Assembly: GCA_963977135.1 (NCBI GenBank)
Contig: CAXBNN010000001.1
Coordinates: 62,001 to 126,000 of the forward strand
Direction of reading: 5' to 3'
DNA length: 64,000 nucleotides
Origin: UBA2040 sp963977135
GTDB taxonomy: Bacteria; Bacteroidota; Bacteroidia; Flavobacteriales_D; Crocinitomicaceae
The notes beneath the pieces were generated by a model that worked only from the letters and a program-made list of their open reading frames with translations, was not told where the DNA came from and searched no databases. The position numbers were made by a program, and so were the translations under genes. Of the stretch, positions 54,224 to 61,734 are shown in pieces. Numbering within the stretch: position 1 is the first letter of the stretch; every line of letters starts with the position of its first letter.

Positions 54224-55243
54224 CTAAATAATATTAACTTCCCTTTCCAAATCAACGCCAAATTTTACTTTAATAGTTGCGAGAATTTTCGTTGAAAGGT
54301 CATAGATGTCTTTCCCTTCGCTGCCGCCGTAATTCACGAGTACCAGGGCTTGTTTTGTGTGGACACCATAATTTTCAATACGCATTCCTTTAAATCCAGC
54401 TTTTTCTAAAAGCCAACCTGCGGCTAATTTGGTTAAGTTTGGATTAATACGATCTGGGTAATTGGGCATGTCAGGATATTCCAAAATAATTTTTTCTGCA
54501 AGTGATTTCTCAACTACAGGATTCTTAAAGAAACTGCCAGCATTTCCTATCACTTTCGGGTCAGGTAATTTCGATTGTCGGATAGCGATAACGGCATTGC
54601 TGACATCTCTTATTGTTGGACTTTGTATTCCTTGCGCTGCTAACTCATCGTTTATTGCGCCATAAGATGTGTTTACTTCAGCATCTTTTTTCAATCGGAA
54701 TTCAACGCATGTAATCACGTATTGGTCTTTCAGTTTTCGTTTGAAAACACTTTCTCTGTAACCAAATTCACATTCTCCTTTGTTGAAGTTTTTCAACTCT
54801 CCGGTTTCAATATGCAAAGCTTCAACACTATGAAATACATCTTTTATTTCAACGCCATAAGCGCCAATATTCTGCATAGGTGAAGCGCCAACACTTCCTG
54901 GAATCAGAGATAAATTCTCAATTCCAGCTAAGTTATTGTCCAAACATTTCATAACGAATTCATGCCAAACTTCTCCTGCCCCCGAGCGAACGATAACTTC
55001 ATTTTCAGTTTGAGCGAGGATATCAAAACCTTTGATTTCGTTTCGAAGAACAATTCCTTCGTAATCTTTGGTCAGTAAAATATTACTTCCACCTCCAAGT
55101 ATCATCAAAGGAAGATTGAGCTTTTTGACTTCCGCGAGGGCAGATTTCAACTCTTCGATAGAAGCGAAAGTTCCGAAATACAGACATTTCGCTGAAATAC
55201 CGAAAGTATTGTAAGGTTTTAAATCAAAATTGGCTTGAAACAT
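54224..55243 (-). CDS. murB: UDP-N-acetylenolpyruvoylglucosamine reductase
   Basis: Reduces UDP-GlcNAc-enolpyruvate to UDP-MurNAc in peptidoglycan synthesis. 339 residues, like E. coli-type MurB. FAD-binding region LMILGGGSNILLTKDYEG; IPGSVGASPMQNIGAYGVE with the catalytic region; GNAGSFFKNPVV with the proton-donor Ser; and the C-terminal ENYGVHTKQALVLVNYGG found in type I enzymes. A consensus promoter lies 4 nt from its ATG. Confidence 0.97.
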   Translation of the reverse strand: MFQANFDLKPYNTFGISAKCLYFGTFASIEELKSALAEVKKLNLPLMILGGGSNILLTKDYEGIVLRNEIKGFDILAQTENEVIVRSGAGEVWHEFVMKCLDNNLAGIENLSLIPGSVGASPMQNIGAYGVEIKDVFHSVEALHIETGELKNFNKGECEFGYRESVFKRKLKDQYVITCVEFRLKKDAEVNTSYGAINDELAAQGIQSPTIRDVSNAVIAIRQSKLPDPKVIGNAGSFFKNPVVEKSLAEKIILEYPDMPNYPDRINPNLTKLAAGWLLEKAGFKGMRIENYGVHTKQALVLVNYGGSEGKDIYDLSTKILATIKVKFGVDLEREVNII

Positions 55244-55247
55244 GGTT

Positions 55248-55255
55248 CAAAGATA
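55248..55255 (-). promoter_or_regulatory. Candidate murB -7 element, nearly leaderless
   Basis: TATCTTTG on the minus strand, exact TAnnTTTG, then AACC and ATG ending 55243. A TTG about 22 nt upstream could be the -33 element. Confidence 0.55.
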
Positions 55256-55405
55256 TATAGAGTTGCAATATGGTTTGCAAGAGTGAGTCTTTGAATTTGA
55301 AAAGAGGATAGTTGAAAAGGTTGGGGCGGAGGAGTCTGCTTAATGTGGAAGTGTGTTGGTAGAATATAATTAACTGATATTCAGACATTAATTATTTTTA
55401 AAGGC

Positions 55406-55467
55406 AATTCGCCAATTGGAGAATTCTCTAATTGTCGAATTGGCAAATTGGTCAAATGCCCAACAAG
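55406..55467 (-). repeat. Family C dispersed repeat (copy 1, 62 nt)
   Basis: On the minus strand it begins CTTGTTGGGCATTTGACC and ends CCAATTGGCGAATT, with CAATT-type words between. It matches the 70-nt copy at 55946-56015 in both end sequences and orientation. Downstream of the HTH gene stop by about 42 nt. Confidence 0.72.
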
Positions 55468-55509
55468 GTTTTAAAATTGCTTAATTGACAAATTCATCAA
55501 AATAAACCA

Positions 55510-55797
55510 TTACATAAAATTAAGTCCTTGTCCTAATTGATCTTCATTTCGATAGATATAATAGCTATTCTTGTAAAATTCGGTTCTTATTAAATCGGCA
55601 TCTTCCAATTTTCTTAAATGACCGTGAATGGTTGATTTGTCCAAATCCATGGTTTGAGCAAGATCACAATTTCGAACAAATCCGTTTTCATTTAAAATCG
55701 AAAGAATTCTAACTCTAGCAGGATGAGCATACGCTCGACCCAATTGGGCAATTTCGTTTTCTTCAATTGTGAAAAAACTCTTTTTTGAAGCAGGCAT
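55510..55797 (-). CDS. ArsR-type winged-helix transcriptional regulator
   Basis: ATG 55797 is used rather than the TTG three codons upstream; 95 residues. A compact winged-helix domain: AHPARVRILSILNENGF, recognition-helix region CDLAQTMDLDKSTIHGHLRKLEDADLI and wing FYKNSYYIYRNED. It is typical of ArsR-like regulators, with one Cys (NCDLAQ) and no evident metal site. Target unknown; flanked by family C repeats on both sides. Confidence 0.85.
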   Translation of the reverse strand: MPASKKSFFTIEENEIAQLGRAYAHPARVRILSILNENGFVRNCDLAQTMDLDKSTIHGHLRKLEDADLIRTEFYKNSYYIYRNEDQLGQGLNFM

Positions 55798-55945
55798 AAA
55801 AGTCAAATTAATAGTAAGTAATAGATTAACTTCTACTTAAGTTAGTGAAAAAGTTGATTTTGTTCAAAGGAAATATTGTTAAAAGTTGACCTTTTACGGA
55901 ATTAAATTTCGTGAATTATAGAATTACAGAATTGTAAAATTGTAG

Positions 55946-56015
55946 AATTCGCCAATTTGCCAATTTGCGAATTTGCGAATTCGGCAATTTGGGAATTGGT
56001 CAATTGCCCAACAAG
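55946..56015 (-). repeat. Family C dispersed repeat (copy 2, 70 nt)
   Basis: Same ends as copy 1 (minus strand CTTGTTGGGCAATTGACC ... GGCGAATT). The interior is a run of near-8-nt words AAATTCGC / AAATTGGC, about one word longer than copy 1. It lies between the broken T9SS cargo gene and the HTH gene, about 60 nt after the former's stop. Confidence 0.72.
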
Positions 56016-56074
56016 ATTATGTTCATTCTAGCAAAACCTAAATACCTGATTTTAAGAGAAATCTAAAGATCAGC

Positions 56075-57674
56075 CTACCGCTTCAAAATCCTACCAGAAC
56101 CAACACCTTCATTGGTTTTCACCATATACAAATAAGTGCCAGGCGGTAAATTTTCAGGAGACCATTTGTAACTAGTTGCATTTGAAACCACCTTGCTTTC
56201 CACAATTTTACCCTGCAAATCTAAAATTTCAAGAACTACTTTTTCTTGAACCCCATCCCATGAAAACGATATTTCTTCCTCAAAAGGATTTGGGCTTGCG
56301 GATAATTGAATGTTAGACTCAAAACTTTCAACAGATAGTGTTGTATTCAACTTAAAAAGCCACAAATCTGAAGAACCGGTGACATAAAGAGCAACCGTTT
56401 TATTCCCGGAAATGCCAGAAGCTGAATTGCCAACTACCAAGTAGTTATTCGGTGAAGGTTCTCCTACAATTAATGCATTCTCACCTTGGTCACCACCTGC
56501 CGTTTTTTGCCACAATATGCCTCCTGAAGGATCGATGCAAACAAACCAATTGTCGAAAGCGCCATAATTGGGCTCTGTTTTGTTTCCATCTATTCCAGAA
56601 TAACTCGCAAGTGATAAAACAATATTAGAACCACTTAAAAACAGGTTTCTACTGCCCTCGTTCAGAGTTCCCCCATATACCTTTTGATTAGTAATATTTA
56701 AATTTAAATCGAGTTCAACCAACCAAGCGTCGCTTCCACCATTTCCATTCAAGGTTTTGGTGCCTCCAATCCCTTCTTCGGAAGTCAAAAGGGCAAATAT
56801 TTTATTATTCGTTGTAAATACGATATCATCCAAAAAAGTTATAGAATTTGCTATCCCACCCAAGTTTATTTCATTCAATAATACCCCGTTCGTATCTGTT
56901 GTGAAAACCCAACCGTCAAAAAAACCATATCTAGGTGTAGTTTTATTTCCAGAGACATCAGATCCGCTTTGCACACCAAAAGCAATTTTATTTGTACTTA
57001 AGTCGACACTCACCTTACCAAAAAATTCAGGACCTGAACCACCATAAACATGTTGGTGTAAAATATTTCCTTGGCCATCAATAAAAACCGTCCATACGTC
57101 TGACAAACCAAAGGTGTTCAGCGTTTTATTTCATGAAATTGGTGACCGACTAGTACCGAAAAGTAAGAATTTGTTTTCATTGATTTTTACAATTTCTTCT
57201 GGTTGTTCTTCGTCTGTCCCACCATACGATTGTTGCCAAATAATACCACCGTTTGAATCGATACGGACCACCCAATAATCTGAAGAACCTATAGAAGGGG
57301 ATGTTTTGTTTCCGCTAATGTCAGAATCTGAAAGCATCAATAAAATAAAGTCACCATTACTGCATTTTACAAAGTCCACTCCATAATCGTTGTAACTCCC
57401 ACCATAAACATATTGCGAAATAATATTATAATTCAAATCCATTTTTACGAACCAAGCATCAAAAACACCATAACCAGCAATTGTTTTATCTTGACTGATT
57501 CCGGAATTTTCAGGAGTAATAAATAAATACAAGAATCCGTCATATTCTTTAGCTGTATAACGGACTTCGTCAAATGCGGTTCCAAATGTCTTTTGAGCGG
57601 AAATGGTTTGGGTTTGAGAGAAGGAATAGAATCCTGTTAAGCAAACTAAATATAGATTAGAGAATGTTTTTCAT
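56075..57674 (-). pseudogene. Broken T9SS type A cargo gene with SGNKT-type repeats
   Basis: One ancestral secreted protein with two lesions. Reading from ATG 57674, MKNIL is followed by a one-base excess that shifts the frame. Removing one T restores a signal peptide continuing NLYLVCLTGFYSFSQ into the body. The body runs to TGA at 57131-57133, where the repeat pattern (SDISGNKT, SDVSGNKT) predicts Gly, so GGA became TGA. The frame then continues NKTLNTFGLSDVW to the end. Repeats of the form SGNKT-x-GxxDxW-xxxD recur about every 50-60 residues. The C-terminus is a type A sorting domain (LSASPNPFEEE, GTYLYMVKTNEG). Confidence 0.82.
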
Positions 57675-57806
57675 TTTGGACTGAGATAGTTGTTAAGTTT
57701 AGAGTAAATATAAAATATTCGTGGAATTAATTCAACAGTTTCCCCCAAAAACAGTTAAACAACAAAACCTCCTCAAACGTTTTACGATTAAAACAGACCT
57801 TTTCAT

Positions 57807-57814
57807 TAAATTTA
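57807..57814 (+). promoter_or_regulatory. Candidate men operon -7 element, nearly leaderless
   Basis: TAAATTTA (one base off TAnnTTTG), five bases, then ATG 57820. Same geometry as the DEAD-box helicase element. Confidence 0.35.
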
Positions 57815-57819
57815 CGGTC

Positions 57820-58239
57820 ATGAAATTAAAGCAAGTTCCAATTGCGCAAGTTGAGTCCATGTTCAAAAACACAATGATTGAATTGTTGGATATCCGTTGC
57901 GTTGAAATAGGCGAAGACTACATAGTGGCAACAATGCCCGTGAATGAAAAAACGCATCAACCGATGGGATTGTTGCATGGCGGTGCTAGCGCAGCTTTAA
58001 TTGAAAGCATTGGTTCTATGGGTTCAACCTTGTTGATTGATTTGACCAAGGAAGTTCCAGTTGGACTAGAAATAAATGCGAATCACCTGCGTGGAATGAA
58101 AAGTGGATTGGTTAGAGCTGTTGGAAAAATAGTTCACGCTGGTCAGCGAACGCATGTTTGGCAAGTTGATTTGTTTGACGGTGATTCTGATAAATTAGTT
58201 TGTACTGGTCGATTGACTGTAATGATAATCCCAAGATAA
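57820..58239 (+). CDS. Hotdog-fold thioesterase, probable DHNA-CoA thioesterase
   Basis: ATG 57820 is chosen because a near-consensus promoter lies 5 nt upstream and earlier in-frame codons lack family resemblance; 139 residues. PaaI/MenI-type hotdog motif: HQPMGLLHGGASAALIESIGS with the catalytic Glu in the helix, and EVPVGLEINANHLRGMKSG. It sits 3 nt upstream of isochorismate synthase in a menaquinone cluster, so hydrolysis of 1,4-dihydroxy-2-naphthoyl-CoA (MenI) is the best guess. Confidence 0.85.
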   Translation: MKLKQVPIAQVESMFKNTMIELLDIRCVEIGEDYIVATMPVNEKTHQPMGLLHGGASAALIESIGSMGSTLLIDLTKEVPVGLEINANHLRGMKSGLVRAVGKIVHAGQRTHVWQVDLFDGDSDKLVCTGRLTVMIIPR

Positions 58240-58242
58240 AGA

Positions 58243-59220
58243 ATGGCGGATGTTTTAACATATCGTATTCCGAATAAGGAGAAAGTCCACAAAGTTGGAT
58301 TTTTCACCCAGGCGCGAATGCCCTATGAAGCGAATGGTTTTTTCATTTCTAATCATAATAAGTCAGCGATTTATAAATTTGACGAAGCTGAAGGTGATCA
58401 AAAAGCAGATTTCTTTTTCTCTGAGCGACCACCATATGCAGTTTCCAAAAAGGAATATTTAATAGGTGCAGAATCACTTTTGAATTCTTTCCCAATTTTC
58501 AATTTGCGAAAAGCGGTTTATGGTCGAGTGAAATCTGCTCAATTTGATTCTAGTAAATGCGCAGAGTTATTCGATAAATTGTGTGAAGAATATCCAAATG
58601 CGTTTGTTTATTTAGCTTCTAGTCCTCAATTTGGGACTTGGATAGGCGCAAGTCCTGAAGTTTTACTTTCCATGCATGGCAAACAAGGTTATACCATGTC
58701 GCTTGCTGGAACTCGAAGAGTGAATACGGTCGTTGAAGATTGGGAAGATAAAGAAATGGAAGAGCAATATTTGGTTAGTGAATATATTCAAAACCGACTA
58801 TTGACACAGGAATTACAAGAAATAGAACAACACGGTCCTTTTGATATGGAAGCGGGACCAGTAAAACATTTGCGAACCGATTTCTCATTTTATAGTCCAA
58901 ATAAGAGTGCATTAGAAATTGCTTTGGAATTGCATCCAACTCCAGCAGTTGCGGGCGTTCCTACCAAAGTAGCACAAGATTTAATCGCCACACTCGAACC
59001 GTTTCATCGTGATCTGTATACGGGTTTCATTGGCGTAGTTAGCGAAGAACATAGTTATTTATACGTGAATTTGCGCTGTTGCCAAATTCAAGAAGGGAAG
59101 GCTTTCTTGTATTTAGGCGGAGGATATACCAGTCAATCAATTCCCGAAGATGAATGGGAAGAAACTGAGAATAAAGCACAAACATTACTCAATTCAATGG
59201 AAAAAGTAAGTCTGGTATGA
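58243..59220 (+). CDS. menF: Isochorismate synthase (menaquinone type)
   Basis: Converts chorismate to isochorismate, the first committed menaquinone step. 325 residues: a short form lacking much of the N-terminal domain but keeping the chorismate-binding core. Motifs: FGTWIGASPEVLLSMHG, SLAGTRRV, GPVKHLRTDFSFY, LHPTPAVAGVPTK, YTGFIGVV and LGGGYTSQSIPEDEWEETENKAQTLL. It overlaps menD by 4 nt (ATGA), indicating translational coupling. Confidence 0.93.
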   Translation: MADVLTYRIPNKEKVHKVGFFTQARMPYEANGFFISNHNKSAIYKFDEAEGDQKADFFFSERPPYAVSKKEYLIGAESLLNSFPIFNLRKAVYGRVKSAQFDSSKCAELFDKLCEEYPNAFVYLASSPQFGTWIGASPEVLLSMHGKQGYTMSLAGTRRVNTVVEDWEDKEMEEQYLVSEYIQNRLLTQELQEIEQHGPFDMEAGPVKHLRTDFSFYSPNKSALEIALELHPTPAVAGVPTKVAQDLIATLEPFHRDLYTGFIGVVSEEHSYLYVNLRCCQIQEGKAFLYLGGGYTSQSIPEDEWEETENKAQTLLNSMEKVSLV

Positions 59221-60941
59221 GTTATTTAACGAGTGCCAAAGAGAATGTTCATTTGTTTGTGGAAACATGCGTAAAAGCTGGATTGAAGCACGTAGTAATT
59301 TCTCCAGGATCAAGAAACGCACCTTTGACAATCTCCTTTGATGAACATCCAGAAGTTTCGTGCTACATGGTTCATGACGAGCGCAGCGCTGCTTTTTTTG
59401 CGATGGGAATTGCTTTGGAAATCCAAGAGCCAGTTGCCGTAATTTGTACTTCTGGTTCGGCTGTTGCCAATTATTTTCCAGCTGTTACCGAGGCTTTTTA
59501 TCAATGCATTCCCTTGGTTGTTATCAGTGCAGATCGACCTGAGGAGTGGATAAATCATGGTGATGGTCAGACGATTATGCAGAAAGAAATTTTTGGAAAT
59601 CATGTTCATCAATTCTTGCAATTGGAGGATAAAGACTCTTCAGAAGATTATCAGGCATTTTTGAGAGATGAAACTTTTTCAATTATTTCATTGTCTAAAA
59701 GTCAATGGAGTGGACCGGTTCACATCAATTTTGCTTTGGAAGAGCCGCTTTATGGTACAAAAGAAGTTCAAGAAACAGGTCACCTTTTACTGCAAGATTT
59801 TACTTTCGATTTAGCTGAAGCTGCAGAAGATATTGATTGGGAAAATTTTCAATCGAAATGGTCAAAAGCGGAAAAGAAATTAATTCTTTGTGGACAATTG
59901 CCCAAAGATGAGGCGCTTTTGCATCAACTGAAGGAAATAGCCAGTGACCCAAGTGTTTTGGTGATGGTTGAGAATACAGCGAATTTAGTTTCACCATCGT
60001 TTGTGCATTGCATCGATCGAACCATCGAGCATTTGGATAAAGAAAATACCGATTTTCAACCTGATATTTTGGTGACTATTGGCGGAGCAATCGTATCTAA
60101 AAAAGTTAAAAATTTATTCCGTTCATGGCCGATTTCCGAACATTGGAAAATTGGGTTCGAATTTCCAGAAATGGATACATTCAGAAAATTGACGGCTTCT
60201 GTTTTGTGCGAGCCTAGTCAATTCATTCGGAAAATGAACGAAGCGGATCGACAAAGTTCGATATCCTATGCGCCAAAATGGAAGCAAATTGATTTTCTTA
60301 GAAAAGATTTCACGCAAGAGTTTTGTGAATCAGCGCCATACAGTGATTTATCAGTTTTTTATCTGACATTGGATTGTTTGCCAGAGCACAGCACCTTGCA
60401 TTTGGCAAATAGTAGTGTTGTTCGATATGCGCAGCTGTTTGATCCAATTCAAAATGTGAAATACAATTCTAATCGCGGAACGAGCGGAATAGACGGAAGC
60501 ACCAGCACGGCAGTTGGAGCGGCATCTATGAAACCAGACGATTGGCATGTTCTGATTACGGGAGATATTTCTTTTTTCTACGACAGCAACGCACTTTGGA
60601 ATCAGCATTTAACTCCGAATCTTCGTATTGTTTTAATAAACAATGCTGGTGGCGGGATTTTTAAAATCATTCCTGGTCCAAATTCCACGAAGCAATACGA
60701 GCCATACTTTGTGGCGCAACATCATCATTCAGCAGAGCATATTTGCAAGGCTTTTGATGTGGAATACATGAAAGCGACAAGCAAGGAAACACTGCTAAAT
60801 CAAATGGAAGATTTCTATACGTATTCTGAAGACGGAAGACCAAAATTGATAGAGGTTTTCACAGAAAGCGATTTGAATCCGAAGGTTTTGGCAGAGTATT
60901 TTGAAGGACTTCGAACTAAGACGTCAGATTTTAGACCTTAG
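59217..60941 (+). CDS. menD: SEPHCHC synthase MenD
   Basis: A thiamine-diphosphate enzyme that adds 2-oxoglutarate-derived succinyl to isochorismate. 574 residues. N-terminal domain with HVVISPGSRNAPLTISF, HDERSAAFFAMGIAL and CTSGSAVANYFPAVTEA. C-terminal TPP-binding domain with NRGTSGIDGSTSTAVGAA and ITGDISFFYDSNALWN, then NAGGGIFKIIPG. The last residues (KTSDFRP) and the stop are encoded inside a family B repeat (60920-60976), so the tail is probably not ancestral. Confidence 0.96.
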   Translation: MSYLTSAKENVHLFVETCVKAGLKHVVISPGSRNAPLTISFDEHPEVSCYMVHDERSAAFFAMGIALEIQEPVAVICTSGSAVANYFPAVTEAFYQCIPLVVISADRPEEWINHGDGQTIMQKEIFGNHVHQFLQLEDKDSSEDYQAFLRDETFSIISLSKSQWSGPVHINFALEEPLYGTKEVQETGHLLLQDFTFDLAEAAEDIDWENFQSKWSKAEKKLILCGQLPKDEALLHQLKEIASDPSVLVMVENTANLVSPSFVHCIDRTIEHLDKENTDFQPDILVTIGGAIVSKKVKNLFRSWPISEHWKIGFEFPEMDTFRKLTASVLCEPSQFIRKMNEADRQSSISYAPKWKQIDFLRKDFTQEFCESAPYSDLSVFYLTLDCLPEHSTLHLANSSVVRYAQLFDPIQNVKYNSNRGTSGIDGSTSTAVGAASMKPDDWHVLITGDISFFYDSNALWNQHLTPNLRIVLINNAGGGIFKIIPGPNSTKQYEPYFVAQHHHSAEHICKAFDVEYMKATSKETLLNQMEDFYTYSEDGRPKLIEVFTESDLNPKVLAEYFEGLRTKTSDFRP

Positions 60942-60976
60942 ATTTTAGACTGGCCTGTTTAAAGTCTGAAATCTAC
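60920..60976 (+). repeat. Family B repeat overlapping the menD 3' end
   Basis: GACGTCAGATTTTAGACC then TTAGATTTTAGACT (60938-60951) folding against AGTCTGAAATCTAC (60963-60976) with 12 of 14 pairs. The menD TAG stop (60939-60941) is inside the first arm. A T-rich stretch follows, so it may act as a terminator. Confidence 0.62.
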
Positions 60977-61068
60977 TATCTTTATTAAAAAAGTAACATA
61001 ACAATAAAACCAATTTTCAGAGAAAATAATCTGAAAGAGCACGTTTAAAAAAGACACAAGAAATCAGG

Positions 61069-61118
61069 CATTAGATTATAGAAGTACAAATTTGATGTCC
61101 GATGTCTAAAATCTAATA
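61069..61118 (+). repeat. Family B repeat upstream of the GNAT gene
   Basis: CATTAGATTATAGA (61069-61082) and TCTAAAATCTAATA (61105-61118) are inverted copies at 12 of 14 positions with a 22-nt loop containing GATGTCCGATG. The second arm ends 11 nt before ATG 61130. The rest of the 188-nt menD-GNAT gap shows nothing clear. Confidence 0.55.
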
Positions 61119-61129
61119 TCTCAATTAAT

Positions 61130-61609
61130 ATGAACATCACCCCAATTCTAAAAGAAAATAATCCTGAAATTGCACGTGTAATACGCACGGTTTTAGAAGA
61201 ATTTAATGTCAACAAACCTGGAACAGTTTATACAGATCCGACGACAGGCGAGTTGTATGAGCTTTTCGAAAGTGAGGCGAAATCCATGTATTGGGTAGTG
61301 GAAATTGAAGGAGAAATAGTTGGTGGCGCAGGAATTTTCCCAACTAAAGGCTTGGATGCCAATTGTGTGGAATTGGTTAAATTGTACCTTTTGAAAAAGC
61401 ACAGAGGAAAAGGAATAGGTGAGGAGCTTATGCGGATGTGCATAGTTGAGGCAGAAAATATGTTGTACAACAAGATTTATCTCGAAACTTTGCCTGAATT
61501 GCACAACGCAATTGGACTTTATGAAAAAATGGGTTTCCATAAACTGGACAAACCTTTGGGCGATTCCGGTCATTTCGCATGCGATTTGTGGATGATAAAG
61601 GAGATTTAG
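61130..61609 (+). CDS. GNAT-family N-acetyltransferase
   Basis: A 159-residue acetyltransferase. Acetyl-CoA binding motif A is VKLYLLKKHRGKGIGEELMRMCIVEA (RGKGIG loop) and motif B includes NAIGLYEKMGFHKL. The beginning is an N-terminal helix pair and the DPTTGELYELFE segment. Substrate unknown. Flanked on both sides by family B repeats; the downstream copy looks like its terminator. Confidence 0.9.
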   Translation: MNITPILKENNPEIARVIRTVLEEFNVNKPGTVYTDPTTGELYELFESEAKSMYWVVEIEGEIVGGAGIFPTKGLDANCVELVKLYLLKKHRGKGIGEELMRMCIVEAENMLYNKIYLETLPELHNAIGLYEKMGFHKLDKPLGDSGHFACDLWMIKEI

Positions 61610-61615
61610 TCTTGA

Positions 61616-61681
61616 GACATCAGACATCAGATTTTGGACTGAAAAATCTAGAGTCTAAAATCTAACATCTAAAGTCTTTTT
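61616..61681 (+). terminator. Long imperfect hairpin with T-run made of family B repeat
   Basis: Arm 61616-61640 (begins GACATCAGACATCAGATTTT) pairs with arm 61652-61676 (ends CTAACATCTAAAGTC) at 19 of 25 positions, loop 11 nt, followed by TTTTT. It begins 6 nt after the GNAT stop. Confidence 0.65.
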
Positions 61682-61683
61682 GC

Positions 61684-61698
61684 TGATAATAATTATCA
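61684..61698. promoter_or_regulatory. Perfect 7-1-7 Fur-type box upstream of terC
   Basis: TGATAAT-A-ATTATCA is a perfect inverted repeat identical in form to the 7-1-7 Fur consensus. It lies 8 nt upstream of the -7 element at 61707, covering roughly -35 to -21, where a bound regulator would block RNA polymerase. Confidence 0.68.
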
Positions 61699-61706
61699 TT
61701 TCTTCG

Positions 61707-61714
61707 TAACTTTG
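61707..61714 (+). promoter_or_regulatory. Candidate terC -7 element
   Basis: TAACTTTG, exact TAnnTTTG, 20 nt before ATG 61735. Confidence 0.52.
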
Positions 61715-61734
61715 TACCCTCAAATAATTAATCC

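Noticed and set aside
55406..56015. Possible CRISPR-like repeats around the HTH gene
   Set aside because: Words are degenerate, about 8 nt, with no unique spacers of constant length and no cas genes.
28002..57133. In-frame TGA codons in two genes as evidence for UGA recoding
   Set aside because: Several intact genes clearly end in TGA (for example the nif3-like gene and menF), and the two expected residues differ (Trp and Gly), so recoding is unlikely.
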